From the NCBI RefSeq assembly GCF_044454545.1, contig NZ_JBITDV010000009.1, forward strand, positions 310,001 to 374,000: a stretch of DNA of 64,000 nucleotides. The letters are read 5' to 3'. A program made the position numbers and the translations under genes. Shown here one piece after another: positions 28,001-37,700 of this stretch (its first letter is position 1; the number at the start of each line of letters is the position of its first letter). Below the pieces are notes generated by a model, which was given only the letters and a program-made list of their open reading frames with translations, made no database searches and had not been told where the DNA came from. The DNA is from Cryptosporangium sp044454545 (lineage in GTDB: Bacteria; Actinomycetota; Actinomycetes; Mycobacteriales; Cryptosporangiaceae).

Positions 28001-29811
28001 ACGATCCGATCGCCGAGCGGCTCGTCGAACGGCTCACCGCGGCGCGGCGGCGGTTCGCCACGGTCCGTCCCGGCACCGAGTTCGGCTCCGGACCGGACGG
28101 CTACCGGATCCGGCCGGGCAACGCGGACGACGTGCTCGACCTGTTCGGCGCGCTCAAGCGCGAGGGCATCCGGCCCGGCCGGGTGGTGCACACCTGGGCC
28201 GCCGTCGACGCCTCGGTCGAGGAGACCGTGCGGCGCGGCACGCACACGCTGGTGGCGCTCGCGCGGGCCGCCGCCGAGTACGGCTTCGAGAGCTGGAAGG
28301 TCGACGTCGTCACGTCGGGCGTTTACCAGGTGACCGGCAACGACGTGATCCGCCCGGAGCGGGCGACCGCGCTGGGACCCTGCACGATCCTGCCGGTCGA
28401 GTGCCCCGGCGCGACCCTGCGCGTGATCGACCTCGACGCCGGTGCGACGCAGCCGGTCGACCTCGTGCTCGCCGAGTTGACCGCCGAGCACGGCAACCAG
28501 ACCGTGGCCATCCGCGGCGGCCGCAGCTGGACGCCCGACTTCGAGATCCTCGAAGTGCCCGAGGGCGGCCTGACGCCGGAACCGACGACCAGCATCCGGC
28601 CCGGCGGGGTCTACCTGGTCACCGGCGGCCTCGGCGGCATCGGGCTGGCGCTGGCCCAGCGTCTGGCCGCGGACTACCGGGCGCGCCTGGTGCTGATGGG
28701 GCGGACGCAGGTGCCGCAACGACGCTACTGGGAGCAGATCCTGGCCGACCCCGCGGCCAGCGACGAAGTCCGCCGACGGATCGCCGGCCTCAAGGAGCTC
28801 GAGGAGCGGGGGATCGAGTTCGAGATCGCGGTCGGCGACGTGTCGGTGTCCGCCGACGCCGCCCGCGCGGTCGCCACGGCGTTGGAGCGGTTCGGTGAGC
28901 TGAACGGCGTGCTGCACGCCGCCGGTGTCCCCGGCGAGGGGATGATGCAGTTCAAGACGCCCGAGGACATCGACAAGGTGCTCGCGCCGAAGGTGGCGGG
29001 AACCTACGCGCTGGCCGAGGCGCTCCACGACGTCCCGCTCGACTTCTTCGCGTTGTTCTCGTCCGTCGCGGCGGTGACCGGCGCCCTGGGGCAGGCCGAC
29101 TACTCCGCGGCCAACCTCTTCCTCGACTCGTTCGCCCAAGGCAACCCGATGCCCAAGACCCGGGTGCTCTCCATCGGCTGGGGCGAGTGGACCTGGAACG
29201 GCTGGGCCTCCGGGCTCGAGGGCTACGAGCCGGTCATCCGCGCCTACTACGAGCAGCACCGGGAGAAGTTCGGCATCAACTTCGACCAGGGCTGGCGCTG
29301 CCTGCTCCGGGCGCTGGCCAGTTCCGAGCCGTACACGGTCGTGTCCACGCAGGACTTCTCGGCCACGGTCCGGGGCAGCCGGGAATACACGATCGAAGAC
29401 ATCCAGGCCGCGGCCCAGAACGAACGGGGCGAGACCCGCCACGCCCGGCCCGAGCTCTCCACGCTCTACGCGCCCCCGGAGACCGACGCCGAGTCGATCA
29501 TCGCGGAGATCTGGAGTCAGGCCCTGGGCATCGACGCGGTCGGGGTGAACGACAACTTCTTCGACCTGGGTGGCAACTCACTGCTCGGCGTCAGCATCGT
29601 CGCCGCGACCAAGCGGGCACTGAATCTGGAGCGGCTGCCGGCGCACATGATCTACCAAGCGCCCACGGTGGCGGCCCTGGCCAAGCTGGCGGCGCCGCCG
29701 ACCGGCGAGGACGAGCACGCCGATCAGGCCACCGATTCCGACGACCGGGCCAAGTCACGCCACAAACGGCTGTCGCAACGCCGGGCCGACCGCCGGCGGG
29801 AGGAGCACTGA
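25060..29811 (+). CDS. Type I PKS module KS-AT-KR-ACP
   Basis: 1583 residues. ATG 25060 is chosen because GGAGGAAA precedes it and the KS starts at once (HDIAIIAMSGRFPG). KS: Cys178 in FCSTS, an uncommon first residue shared with the next PKS, plus His in EAHGTAT and TNVGHL. AT: the nucleophile elbow reads GYSVGE with Ser653, Tyr replacing the usual His; HAFHS suggests malonyl-type extenders. KR: begins at about residue 1184 (TGGLGGIG), with Lys, Ser and Tyr intact, so active. ACP: Ser1507 in GGNSL. The C-terminus is a highly charged basic tail, probably a docking element for the next protein. Its TGA overlaps the next ATG by one base. Expected product step: a beta-hydroxy ketide. Confidence 0.96.
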   Translation: MLDQRIRDHDIAIIAMSGRFPGAADVPSLWKNLENGVESFTTFTDEELRAAGVSEALISNPDYVKVRPVLDDVRGFDAQFFGYSPREAELADPQQRLFVECVWEALEYGGYGRPDDRGRVGLFGGSNVSMYMMDRLGPEAATIDEFELIIGNDKDALTTVAAYRLGLTGPAVSVQTFCSTSAVAIHMACQSLRLDECDLALAGGVCVRVPDRVGHLFVEGGQKSPDGHIRTFDRKSKGGIFGDGVGIVLLKPLRKALADRDTVLAVIRGSAMNNDGAAKFSYTAPSIVGQSTAVRAALNDADVSPRDISYVEAHGTATELGDPIEVAALTKGFRTAEVDASGAELIDRQYCGIGSVKTNVGHLDRAATVTGLIKVVEALRNEVIPPSLHYSEPNPEIDFARSPFYVAGKPVPWPRQPDRPRLAGLNGLGMGGTNVHVVVQEAPQPPVRPAPARRWQVLPMSARAKIAGEQLQERLGRHLAGVPDDSLPDVAYTLQVGRALFEHRRVGVADTPAAAAALFGGESEAGSAVLARQDPTRGRPVGFLFAGVGEHYAGMVGQLYRTEPVFRHHLDEGQRLLTALTGLDAVGPLTAERAAPAGADLAALMGRGPAADPADEPLRSTRIAQPAVFLAEYALARTLMEWGITPTVVLGYSVGEYVAACIAGVFSLSDALRLVAKRAELIDALPGGAMLAVGSTWAELEARVPDLSARGIDLTALNPGQIVVGGPADSVRELAAILREAELPCRELATTHAFHSRMLRPAARELTTWIAENVALNPPRVPYLSNLTGAEAGPDLVTDPSYWARHMCEPVRFTDGLDAALRRSDMALLEIGAGRSLGAMVRSHPACDRSRWPLIVSTLPAASEDRPDDKALADALAELWLTGVDVDWEAYQRSQGDWKPGRVPLPAYPFQRKEYWFGGDRPGWTYPTAAAPGDERDEFGELLLQPETRWLTAPVWKRRLPPQPVPDEDEAWVIFTDDRADDPIAERLVERLTAARRRFATVRPGTEFGSGPDGYRIRPGNADDVLDLFGALKREGIRPGRVVHTWAAVDASVEETVRRGTHTLVALARAAAEYGFESWKVDVVTSGVYQVTGNDVIRPERATALGPCTILPVECPGATLRVIDLDAGATQPVDLVLAELTAEHGNQTVAIRGGRSWTPDFEILEVPEGGLTPEPTTSIRPGGVYLVTGGLGGIGLALAQRLAADYRARLVLMGRTQVPQRRYWEQILADPAASDEVRRRIAGLKELEERGIEFEIAVGDVSVSADAARAVATALERFGELNGVLHAAGVPGEGMMQFKTPEDIDKVLAPKVAGTYALAEALHDVPLDFFALFSSVAAVTGALGQADYSAANLFLDSFAQGNPMPKTRVLSIGWGEWTWNGWASGLEGYEPVIRAYYEQHREKFGINFDQGWRCLLRALASSEPYTVVSTQDFSATVRGSREYTIEDIQAAAQNERGETRHARPELSTLYAPPETDAESIIAEIWSQALGIDAVGVNDNFFDLGGNSLLGVSIVAATKRALNLERLPAHMIYQAPTVAALAKLAAPPTGEDEHADQATDSDDRAKSRHKRLSQRRADRRREEH

Positions 29812-32800
29812 TGAGCGGGCTGGATCTCGACTCCCACATCGACCCGGAGTCCGCCATCGCGGTGATCGGGATGGCCGGCCGCTTCGCCGGCGCCACCACC
29901 GTGGACCAGCTCTGGGCCAACCTCATGGCCGGCCGGGGCGGGCTGCGCGAACTCAGCGAAGAGGAACTCCTGGAGGCCGGCGTCAACCCGGCTCTGCTGG
30001 CCAGCCCCGACTACGTCCGGGTCGGCGGCGGGGTGGACGACGTCGACCGGTTCGACGCCGGCATGTTCGGGGTGAACCGGCGCGAGGCCGAGCTGATGGA
30101 CCCGCAGCACCGGTTCTTCCTCGAGTGCTGCTGGGAGGTGCTGGAGCGCAGCGGATACCCGCCGATGGCGATGCCCGGCCGGGTCGGCGTCTTCGCCGGC
30201 TGCGGCTACCCCGACTACCTCCAGCAGGTCGCCCGGAAGGCGATGGCCGAGCCCGGCGGGTCGCTGATGCTCGCGGTCGGGACGGAACGTGACTCGCTGG
30301 CGTCGCTGGTCTCCTACAAGCTCGACCTGCGCGGCCCCAGCATCACCGTGCAGACCTTCTGCTCGACGTCGCTGGTCGCGGTGCACCTGGCCGCGCAGAG
30401 CCTGCTCAACTTCGAGTGCGAGGTCGCGCTGGCCGGCGGGGCGTTCCTGCCCCTTCCGCAGGGCGGCTATCTCTGCGAGGACGGCGGCATCCTCTCCCCG
30501 GACGGCGAAGTGCGGGCCTTCGACGCCGCGGCCAACGGCAGCATCATCGGCAGCGGCGTCTCGGTGGTCGCCCTGAAGCGGCTCGCGGATGCTCTCGAGG
30601 ACGACGACGACATCGAAGCCGTGATCCTCGGCTCGGCGGTCAACAACGACGGCCGGGCGTGCGCCGGCTACACCGCTCCCGGCGTCGACGGCCAGGCCGC
30701 GGTGATGCAGGACGCGCTCTCCTACGCCGGCGTCAAAGCGGAGACCGTCGACTACCTGGAGTGCCACGGCACCGGCACGATGCTGGGCGACTCGGTCGAG
30801 TTGGCCGCGGCCGCCCGCGCCTACAAGGGCCGGACGACGAACCCGATCGTGCTCGGGTCGATCAAGCCGTCCCTCGGGCATCTCGACCGGGCATCCGGTA
30901 CGACCGGGCTGATCCGGACCGCGATGGCGCTGCGCCGGGGCGTGCTGCCGGCGGTGCCGAACTACCAGAACCCCAACCCCGCACTGGCCGCGGTGCGCGA
31001 CCGGTTCACCGTCCTGACCGAGCCGCAGCCCTGGCCCGGCCCGGCCGACGCACGGAGGGCCGGGGTCAGCTCGTTCGGTCTCGGCGGCACGAACGCCCAC
31101 GTCGTCCTGCAGGCGCCTCCGAAGCGCGCGGACCGGCCCGACCAGCCCGGACCGCACCTGCTGGTGCTCTCCGCCCGGGACGCCACCGCGCTGGAGCAAG
31201 CGACCAGCCGGCTGGGGGAGCACCTCGCCGCCGACCCCGAGCTGCGGATCGCCGACGTCGCCTTCACGCTCCAGCAGTCCCGGACCCAGTTCCCCCGGCG
31301 CCGCGCGATCGTCTGCGCCGACCGGGACGACGCGATTGCCGCCCTGGCCGATCCGAGCCGGTGGACCGACGCGGAGGCCACCCGGCGCAATCCGGCCGTC
31401 GCGCTGGACCTGACCGACGCCGACGCCGTTCCCGCCACCTGGTGGGCGGACCTGCTGACCGCGGTTCAGGACCGCCTGGACGCCGAGGGCCCGAGCCCGG
31501 CAAGCGACAAAACGCCTCGCGCACGGGCCGTCTCCGCCGTCCGCGAAGGCTTCGCCCGGATCGGCGTCAGGTTCGCCGACGAAGCCGCGCCGGACGCGCC
31601 GGTCGTGCGGCTGGGGCCGGACGCCGCCGAGCAGCCGGCGTCGCACTGGCTGCAGGAAGCCGTCGCGGTCCTGTGGCAGGCGGGGGTCGACGTCCGGTGG
31701 GGGGCGTTGCACCGTCGAGGTGCCCGCCGGGTCCCGCTGCCGACCTACCCGTTCCAGCGGCGCAGCTACTGGATCGCCCCCAGCGAGGACATGTTCGAAC
31801 CCCCGGTCGACGACGGGCGGGTGGCCGACCTCGACCGCTGGACCTACCAGCCGGCCTGGCAGCCGGAGCCGCGCGCGATCGTCGATCGGACCGATTCGGT
31901 GCGCGAGGCCGGCCCCTGGCTGGTGATCGCGGCCGAGCCGGCCGCCGGTGCGCTGGCGCGGCGGCTGACCGAGCTCGGCGCGGCGGTGATCACCGCCCGG
32001 CCGGGCGACCGGTTCGCCGAAGAGGCACCGGACCTGTTCACCCTGCGTCCGGACGAGGTGGCCGACTACCGTCGCCTGATCGGTGGTCTGGACGCCCCGC
32101 CCCGGACGGTCGTCCACGCGCTGGGCCTCGACGCCGAGCGGGACCCGGACGGCCCGGCCCTGGCGGTGATCGAAGCGCTGGGGGCGATGACCGCCGCGCT
32201 GGCCGAGCAGACCACGGGCCGCAACCTCGACCTGCTCGTGGTGACCGAGGAGGCGGTGAGCATCGCCGGCTCGGTGCCCCACCGACCGGCCTGGGCGGCC
32301 GTCGACGGCCTGCTGCCCTCCATCGCCCAGGAGAACCCCGGCTGGCGCTGCCGCCATGTGGACGTCACCAACGCGGCCGCCCAGGTCGACGGTCTCCTCG
32401 AGGAGGCCGTCGTCCGGCACGAAGGACCGGTAGCGCTTCGTGGCACCGGTCGCTGGGTCCGCTCCTATCAGCCCCTTCCGTTGCCCGAGCCCACCGGTGG
32501 ACGACCGGCCCCGGGCACGACCGTCCTGATCACCGGTGGGCTCGGCCACGTCGGCCTGATCCTCACCCGGCACCTCGCGCTGCGCCGGCGCTGCCGCGTC
32601 GTGATCACCGCCCGCACCGCGTTGCCGGAGCCGGCCGAATGGCCGGCCTACCTGGAGCAGCACCAGGGGACCTCGTCGCGACTGGTCAGGCTGATCGGTG
32701 ATCTCGCCGAGATCACCGCGGCCGGTGGCGAGGTGCTCGTGCTCCCGGCCGAGGTCTCTTCCGCGCCGCAGATGCGGGCCGCGGTCGAGGCGGCCGTGGC

Positions 32801-33602
32801 CCGGTTCGGGCCGATCGGACTGGTGGTCCATGCGGCCGGCGTGTCCGACGGGGAGGGGTTCGGCCCCGCGCACATGGTCTCCCGGGATGGCGTGGAATCG
32901 CACCTGCGGGCGAAAGTCGGCGGCTTCAACGCGCTGCGCGCGGTCCTCGCCGACCAGAGCTACACCGGGATCACGCTCTCCTCGCTCTCGGCGGTGCTGG
33001 GCGGCTTGGCGCTCGGCCCCTACGCCGCGGCCAACGCCGTCCTCGACGCGTGCGCGGTGGCGGAGCGCAACTCCGGTGGCCGTCGGTGGGTGACCGTCGA
33101 CTGGGACACCTGGCGTCCGCGCCCGGACGCGGAGGCGGCGCCCGGGCACGACGGCGCCTACGACATGGCGCCCGAAGAGGCCGTGGAGATCTTCGAACGC
33201 GCGGTCGGCGTCGTCGATCAGGTCGAGCACCTGGTGATCTCGACCGGCTCGCTGGACGCACGGCTGGCTCGCTGGGTGGTCCGGCCGGGCCAGGACGACG
33301 GCGTCGACGAGGACGAAGACGACATCCGCGATCCCCGCCCCGACCTGCTGACGCCCTACGTCGAGCCGGCCGAAGGGACGGAGCGGGCCCTCGCCGACAT
33401 CTGGGCGCGAGTCCTGCGCCTGGACAAGGTCGGCGCCGACGACGATTTCTTCCGGCTCGGCGGCAACTCCCTGGTGGCCATCGAGCTGATCGCCAAGGTC
33501 CGCCGGGACCTGCAGGTGCCGGTTCCGGTGGCGGCCATGCTCGGGTTCCCGACCGTCCGCGGGCTGGCCGCGCAGATCCGGACGGCCGATGCGGACGAAT
33601 GA
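29811..33602 (+). CDS. Type I PKS module KS-KR-ACP lacking an acyltransferase domain
   Basis: 1263 residues, ATG 29811 overlapping the upstream TGA (TGATG) with GGAGG upstream. KS: Cys184 in FCSTS, His in ECHGTGT and PSLGHL, so complete. After the KS-to-AT linker, where an AT of about 300 residues should begin, there are only some 90 residues with no GHSxG and no HAFHS. The sequence then resumes with the standard post-AT linker (QEAVAVLWQAGVDVRW ... PLPTYPFQRRSYW). KR: starts near residue 903 (TGGLGHVG), with catalytic Lys, Ser and Tyr present. ACP: Ser1220 in GGNSL. The frame is uninterrupted, so this is a clean domain loss, not a frameshift. Its ACP must be charged in trans by another AT, or from the discrete extender ACP. 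Confidence 0.95.
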   Translation: MSGLDLDSHIDPESAIAVIGMAGRFAGATTVDQLWANLMAGRGGLRELSEEELLEAGVNPALLASPDYVRVGGGVDDVDRFDAGMFGVNRREAELMDPQHRFFLECCWEVLERSGYPPMAMPGRVGVFAGCGYPDYLQQVARKAMAEPGGSLMLAVGTERDSLASLVSYKLDLRGPSITVQTFCSTSLVAVHLAAQSLLNFECEVALAGGAFLPLPQGGYLCEDGGILSPDGEVRAFDAAANGSIIGSGVSVVALKRLADALEDDDDIEAVILGSAVNNDGRACAGYTAPGVDGQAAVMQDALSYAGVKAETVDYLECHGTGTMLGDSVELAAAARAYKGRTTNPIVLGSIKPSLGHLDRASGTTGLIRTAMALRRGVLPAVPNYQNPNPALAAVRDRFTVLTEPQPWPGPADARRAGVSSFGLGGTNAHVVLQAPPKRADRPDQPGPHLLVLSARDATALEQATSRLGEHLAADPELRIADVAFTLQQSRTQFPRRRAIVCADRDDAIAALADPSRWTDAEATRRNPAVALDLTDADAVPATWWADLLTAVQDRLDAEGPSPASDKTPRARAVSAVREGFARIGVRFADEAAPDAPVVRLGPDAAEQPASHWLQEAVAVLWQAGVDVRWGALHRRGARRVPLPTYPFQRRSYWIAPSEDMFEPPVDDGRVADLDRWTYQPAWQPEPRAIVDRTDSVREAGPWLVIAAEPAAGALARRLTELGAAVITARPGDRFAEEAPDLFTLRPDEVADYRRLIGGLDAPPRTVVHALGLDAERDPDGPALAVIEALGAMTAALAEQTTGRNLDLLVVTEEAVSIAGSVPHRPAWAAVDGLLPSIAQENPGWRCRHVDVTNAAAQVDGLLEEAVVRHEGPVALRGTGRWVRSYQPLPLPEPTGGRPAPGTTVLITGGLGHVGLILTRHLALRRRCRVVITARTALPEPAEWPAYLEQHQGTSSRLVRLIGDLAEITAAGGEVLVLPAEVSSAPQMRAAVEAAVARFGPIGLVVHAAGVSDGEGFGPAHMVSRDGVESHLRAKVGGFNALRAVLADQSYTGITLSSLSAVLGGLALGPYAAANAVLDACAVAERNSGGRRWVTVDWDTWRPRPDAEAAPGHDGAYDMAPEEAVEIFERAVGVVDQVEHLVISTGSLDARLARWVVRPGQDDGVDEDEDDIRDPRPDLLTPYVEPAEGTERALADIWARVLRLDKVGADDDFFRLGGNSLVAIELIAKVRRDLQVPVPVAAMLGFPTVRGLAAQIRTADADE

Positions 33603-33610
33603 TCACGCGC

Positions 33611-33642
33611 GCCGGCCCGGCCGCTTCGGCGGCCGGGCCGGC
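33611..33642. terminator. Bidirectional hairpin terminator with UUCG tetraloop
   Basis: A perfect 14-bp GC-only stem closed by the extra-stable tetraloop TTCG, 8 bases after the PKS stop codon and about 35 bases before the 3' end of the converging regulator gene. There is no T tract, as is usual in high-GC actinobacteria. The position between convergent genes suits termination in both directions. Confidence 0.8.
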
Positions 33643-33677
33643 TGGGTGGTCCGTGTCGAGGAGTCGTGGGTCCGTGT

Positions 33678-34724
33678 TCAGGTCAGGCTCGGGGCCTGGT
33701 GGGCGGCGGCGCCGACCCGGACCCCGGCCTGGAACCGGCTGACCGCGTCCAGATCGCGCAACACCGAGGCGATGTGCCTGCGGCAGGTGCGCACCGAGAC
33801 GCCGAGCCTGCGCGCGACCGCCTCGTCGGTGAGCCCATCGGCCAGCAGCGAGATGATGGTGCCTCGCAACTGGTCGGTGACCTGCTCGTAGCCCCGCTCG
33901 TGGGCGACGTACGCGGCGGCCCCGCTCCAGGTGGTCTCCACCAGGTTCAGCAGGAGCTGGACCGCTGAGGGGCTTCGGATGATCACGCCGGCGGGGCCGG
34001 TCTGGTTTCCCTGGTGCAGGACGAAGGCCACCTCGGCGTCGAAGAGGATCAGCTGACGGGAGAGCTCGCCGGTGGTGCGGACCTGGGCGCCCCGGGCGAC
34101 CAGGCCGTCGAGCTGGGCCCGGGCCCGGATGTCGGTGCGCGCGGCGTGCTGCAGCAGCAGCCGCACGCGCACACCGCGGTCGAGGATGCCCGGCCCGGCG
34201 GGGAGGAACAGCTCCCGGCCGACGCTCCGGTCGGCCGGGAGGTTCTGGTTCGGACGCAGTGCCACCAGCTCGGTCCGGCAGTGCTGCGCGGCCAGGTAGA
34301 GGTGCCCGGCCAGTTCCTCGGCGTCGTGCACCTCTTCGATCCCCCGATCCGGCGGCCCCGGGCGCTGCATCCGCTCGTACTGCGGGCGGAACGCGCTCAG
34401 GTGCTGGCGGATCCGGCTCACCGCGGCGGTGTGGCGGTGGATCTCCTCGTCGATCGGGGAGATCAGCGAGGCCGAAGCGATTTCGGGATCCACCGGCATC
34501 AGCCGGGGCCCGTCGGGGCCGGCCCCGACCCGCAACAGGCGCAACTGCGTGAGCGTCTCGATCGCGTCCCTGACCACGGCGTCAGGCAGCTTCAGCGTGG
34601 CGGCGATCGCCTGCTCGTCGGCCGGTGCTCCTCCGTCGCGGAGGGCGTGGCCGTAGACCGTGAGCAGCTCCTGGCCGGGCTGGTCGCTGAGGACCCCACC
34701 CAAGTCAACGGTTGGTCGTGACAT
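33678..34724 (-). CDS. LuxR-family transcriptional regulator with N-terminal winged-helix region
   Basis: 348 residues. The N-terminal 90 residues look like a TrmB-type winged helix (YGHALRDGGAPADEQAIAATL, then VVRDAIETLTQLRLL). The middle part is a ligand or sensor-like alpha/beta region, and the C-terminal 65 residues are a LuxR-type helix-turn-helix (GLTDEAVARRLGVSVRTCRRHIASVL). No receiver domain is present. It follows the KS-AT-KR-DH-ACP gene by 24 bases with GGAAGGGA before its ATG, so it is co-transcribed with it and may form a feedback loop. The protein at 42042 has the same architecture. Probably a pathway-specific activator; the signal is unknown. Confidence 0.9.
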   Translation of the reverse strand: MSRPTVDLGGVLSDQPGQELLTVYGHALRDGGAPADEQAIAATLKLPDAVVRDAIETLTQLRLLRVGAGPDGPRLMPVDPEIASASLISPIDEEIHRHTAAVSRIRQHLSAFRPQYERMQRPGPPDRGIEEVHDAEELAGHLYLAAQHCRTELVALRPNQNLPADRSVGRELFLPAGPGILDRGVRVRLLLQHAARTDIRARAQLDGLVARGAQVRTTGELSRQLILFDAEVAFVLHQGNQTGPAGVIIRSPSAVQLLLNLVETTWSGAAAYVAHERGYEQVTDQLRGTIISLLADGLTDEAVARRLGVSVRTCRRHIASVLRDLDAVSRFQAGVRVGAAAHQAPSLT

Positions 34725-34748
34725 CGTTTCCCTTCCGCGCGGGTTCGG

Positions 34749-37700
34749 TCATCGATCGGCGCCGCTGTCGCGCTCGGCGATCCGGCGGTCGACCAGCTGG
34801 GCCAGCGTCCGGACCGTCGGGTACTCCAGCACGACGACGCCCGACACGGTGACGTTGAACTTGTCCCGGATCCGCACCGCGAGCTGCACCGCGACCAGCG
34901 AGTTGCCACCCAAGGTCATGAACTCCTCGTCGAGACCGAGCAACTCGACGCCGAACGCGTCCATCCACAGCGTCCGGAGGCCCTCTTCGGTCTCCGTGGC
35001 GGGCTCGGCCGTGAAGCCGGGGCCGTCCGCGCGGCGCTGAGCCACGCCGGCCAGCTCCCGGGCGTCGGCCGAAGCCACGGCGGTCGCGAACCCGGCCAGC
35101 CGGGCGGCTCGGGCGGCCAACGGCTCGCGGCTGACGACGTATTGCGCTTCCCCGGTGCCGTTGAGGATCCGCCAGGTCAGGTCGATGCCCTGCGCTTTGG
35201 TCAGCAGGCGGTCGGAGGTCGCGGGCTGCGCGGCACCGTCGGGAGTCGCGGCCGGCGCGTCCGCGGTGCCGTTGGCCACGGAGATCACGGCTTCGGTGTC
35301 CACGACGCGCACGGTGAAGTTCTCGATCGTCACGAGCTCGCGGCCGTCCTCGGCGAGCAGCGCGAAGTCGAAGCTGGCCAGGTCCTGACCCGGTCCGCCG
35401 GGTCCGCGCGAGCGGCCGTGGCTGAAGAACCGCGCGGGCAACCGGTCGCGGACGACGACGCGGTCGTAGGCCAGCGGGAGCCAGCTCTGCCCCTCGCTCA
35501 CGATGTCGCTCATGTCGAGGCTGAGCGCGGTGGCGCCGTCCAGGAGCGACGGGTGCAGCCCGAAGTCCCCCAGATCGGCGTCGAGGCCGGCCGGGAGCTC
35601 GAGTTCGGACACGTGCTCGTCGTGGCCGGCGTGGATCACCTTGAAGACCTGCCAGTGCGGCCCGAACGTGATCGCCGCCTTGCCGACGACGTCCGGCTCC
35701 GGCTTCCAGTTCGCCAGCGCGCAGCGTTTGACCAGGGCTTCCACGTCGTGGCGGGCCGGCTCCCCGCTCTCCTCGCCCGGCCGGGCGCTGCCGCTGGCGT
35801 GCTGCTCCCAGGCGCTGTCGCCGGTGTCGAGCGAGCGGCTCGAGACGACGAAGTCGATCCGGCCGGTCGCGACCCGGGTCCCGGCCACCCGTAGCTCGCG
35901 CCGCCCGGTCACCGCCAGCGGGCGGGTGAAGATCAGGTCGCGGACTTCCATCGGCCCGGCCCCGACGGCCTCGGCGTAAGCGGCACGGATGATCTCGACG
36001 TAGGCGACGCCGGGCAGCACGCCCGCCGGGCCCATCCGGTGGTCGGAGATCACCCAGTGGAAGTCCGGGGCGATCTGCTTGTAGAAGACGACGTCGTCCT
36101 CCGGCCCGGTGCCGGTCGCCAGGTCGCGGCGGCCCAGCAGCGGGTGCACCGAGCCGACCGGGTCGAGGTTGCGCTCCAGCAGCCAGAACGCCGGGCTGCC
36201 GGAATCGGCCTCGCTCAACATGCCGACGCCGGACCAGCCGCACCAGTTGATCGCGATGGTGTGGCGCCGCCGTGAGTGCGGGGTCTGCGCGTAGGCGTCG
36301 AGGAACGCGTTGGCCGCACAGTAGTCGACCAGGCCGTAGTCGCCGTTGACCGCCACGACCGAGGAATAGAGCACCAGCAGGTCGATCTCGTCGCCGAGCA
36401 GCCGGTCGATCACCAGCGTGCCCTCGACCTTCGGTGTGAGCACCGGCTCGGCCCGGTCCCGGGTCCGCAGCAGGGCCAAGCCCTCGCTGGTGAGACCGGC
36501 CGCGTGGAACACCCCGTCGATCCGGCCGAAGCGGTCCTTGGCCGTGTCGACGACCATCTGCATGGCCTCTTCGTCGGCGATGTCGGCCGCGAGAGCGAGC
36601 ACCTCACCGCCGAGCTGCTCGATCTCCCGGACCGCGCGGATCCGGACCGAGAGCGGGTCGCCGGCGGGGTGGCTCGCGAGGTACTCGTCCCACTCCGCCG
36701 TCGGCGGCAAGGCGGTGCGGCTGACCAGGACGAGCCGGGCCGCAGCGGTGCGCGCCAGCTCCTTGGCCGTCGCCAGGCCGATGCCTCCGGTGCCCCCGGT
36801 GATCAGGTAGACGCCCCGGCGGCGCAGCAGCCGAGGCAGGTCGACGCGGGCCGGCAGCGAAGTCTTCTCGTGCGCGCTGACCCAGCGACGTCCGGCCCGG
36901 TAGGCGACTATCCGATCGGCCGGGACGGTGGACAACTCGGCGAGCAGGGCGTCGACGTCGGTCCCCGTGGACTCGGCGGTCTGCGTGACGTCGATCAGCT
37001 GGCAGTTGATCAGTGGCGACTCGTTCGGCACCACCAGGCAGGGCCCGCGCAGCAGGGCCTTGGCCGGATCCACCGACTCGGCGCCGGAGACGTTGCAGCT
37101 GTTGCTGGTGAGCACGCGGATGTCGGCCGACCGGTCCGGCCAGCGCTCCTGCCAGGCCTGCATCAGGAACAGAAGGCTGTAGAAGCCCGACTCGCGGACC
37201 GCGTCCACCTCGGCGAAGCCCAGCGGTGCGGGCCCGGCGGGGTCGGTGGTCAGCCCGTGCAGCACCGAGGTGGGCGCGCCGGGACCGGCGTCGAGCGCCT
37301 GCAGCAGCGCGTCGTAATCCGACCGGCTGCCCGGATCGATCTGGAAGCGCCCGTCGCCGAGATCGGCGAAGCCGTCGCCGGCCGACACCCGGAACGTGCC
37401 GGCGCCGCGTCCGCGGAGCTCGGCGGCGAGCGCTTCCGCCGGCCCGTCGCCGGGGGAGAAGATCAGCCAGGACGCCGGTGCGTCGGAGGCCGGCCGGGCG
37501 GTAGGCAGCGCGCGACGGCGCCAGACCGGGATCGACGCCGCCTCTTCGGCCGGCAGGAACTTCGTTCCGCCGGTGGCCGCGTCGGCCTCGTCCCGGGCTT
37601 CGTCGGCCGGCCCGACGTCCGGGTCGACCCAGTACCGGCGCCGCTCGTACGGATAGGTCGGCAGCGCGAGGCGCCGACGCCGGCCGCCGTCGCGCTGGGA

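Noticed and set aside
31395..31650. Possible frameshift hiding an AT domain in the PKS at 29811
   Set aside because: The frame is continuous, and too few bases lie between KS linker and post-AT linker to encode an AT in any frame; no GHSxG or HAFHS is seen.
29724..33230. Long minus-strand open frame (1168 codons) opposite the AT-less PKS
   Set aside because: Antisense shadow; no domain motifs and low-complexity Arg/Gly-rich sequence, whereas the plus strand has KS, KR and ACP motifs.
34708..34752. A 15-codon open frame between the PKS at 34749 and the regulator
   Set aside because: Too short, no conserved features, and it overlaps the regulator start; it is the natural gap between the two genes.
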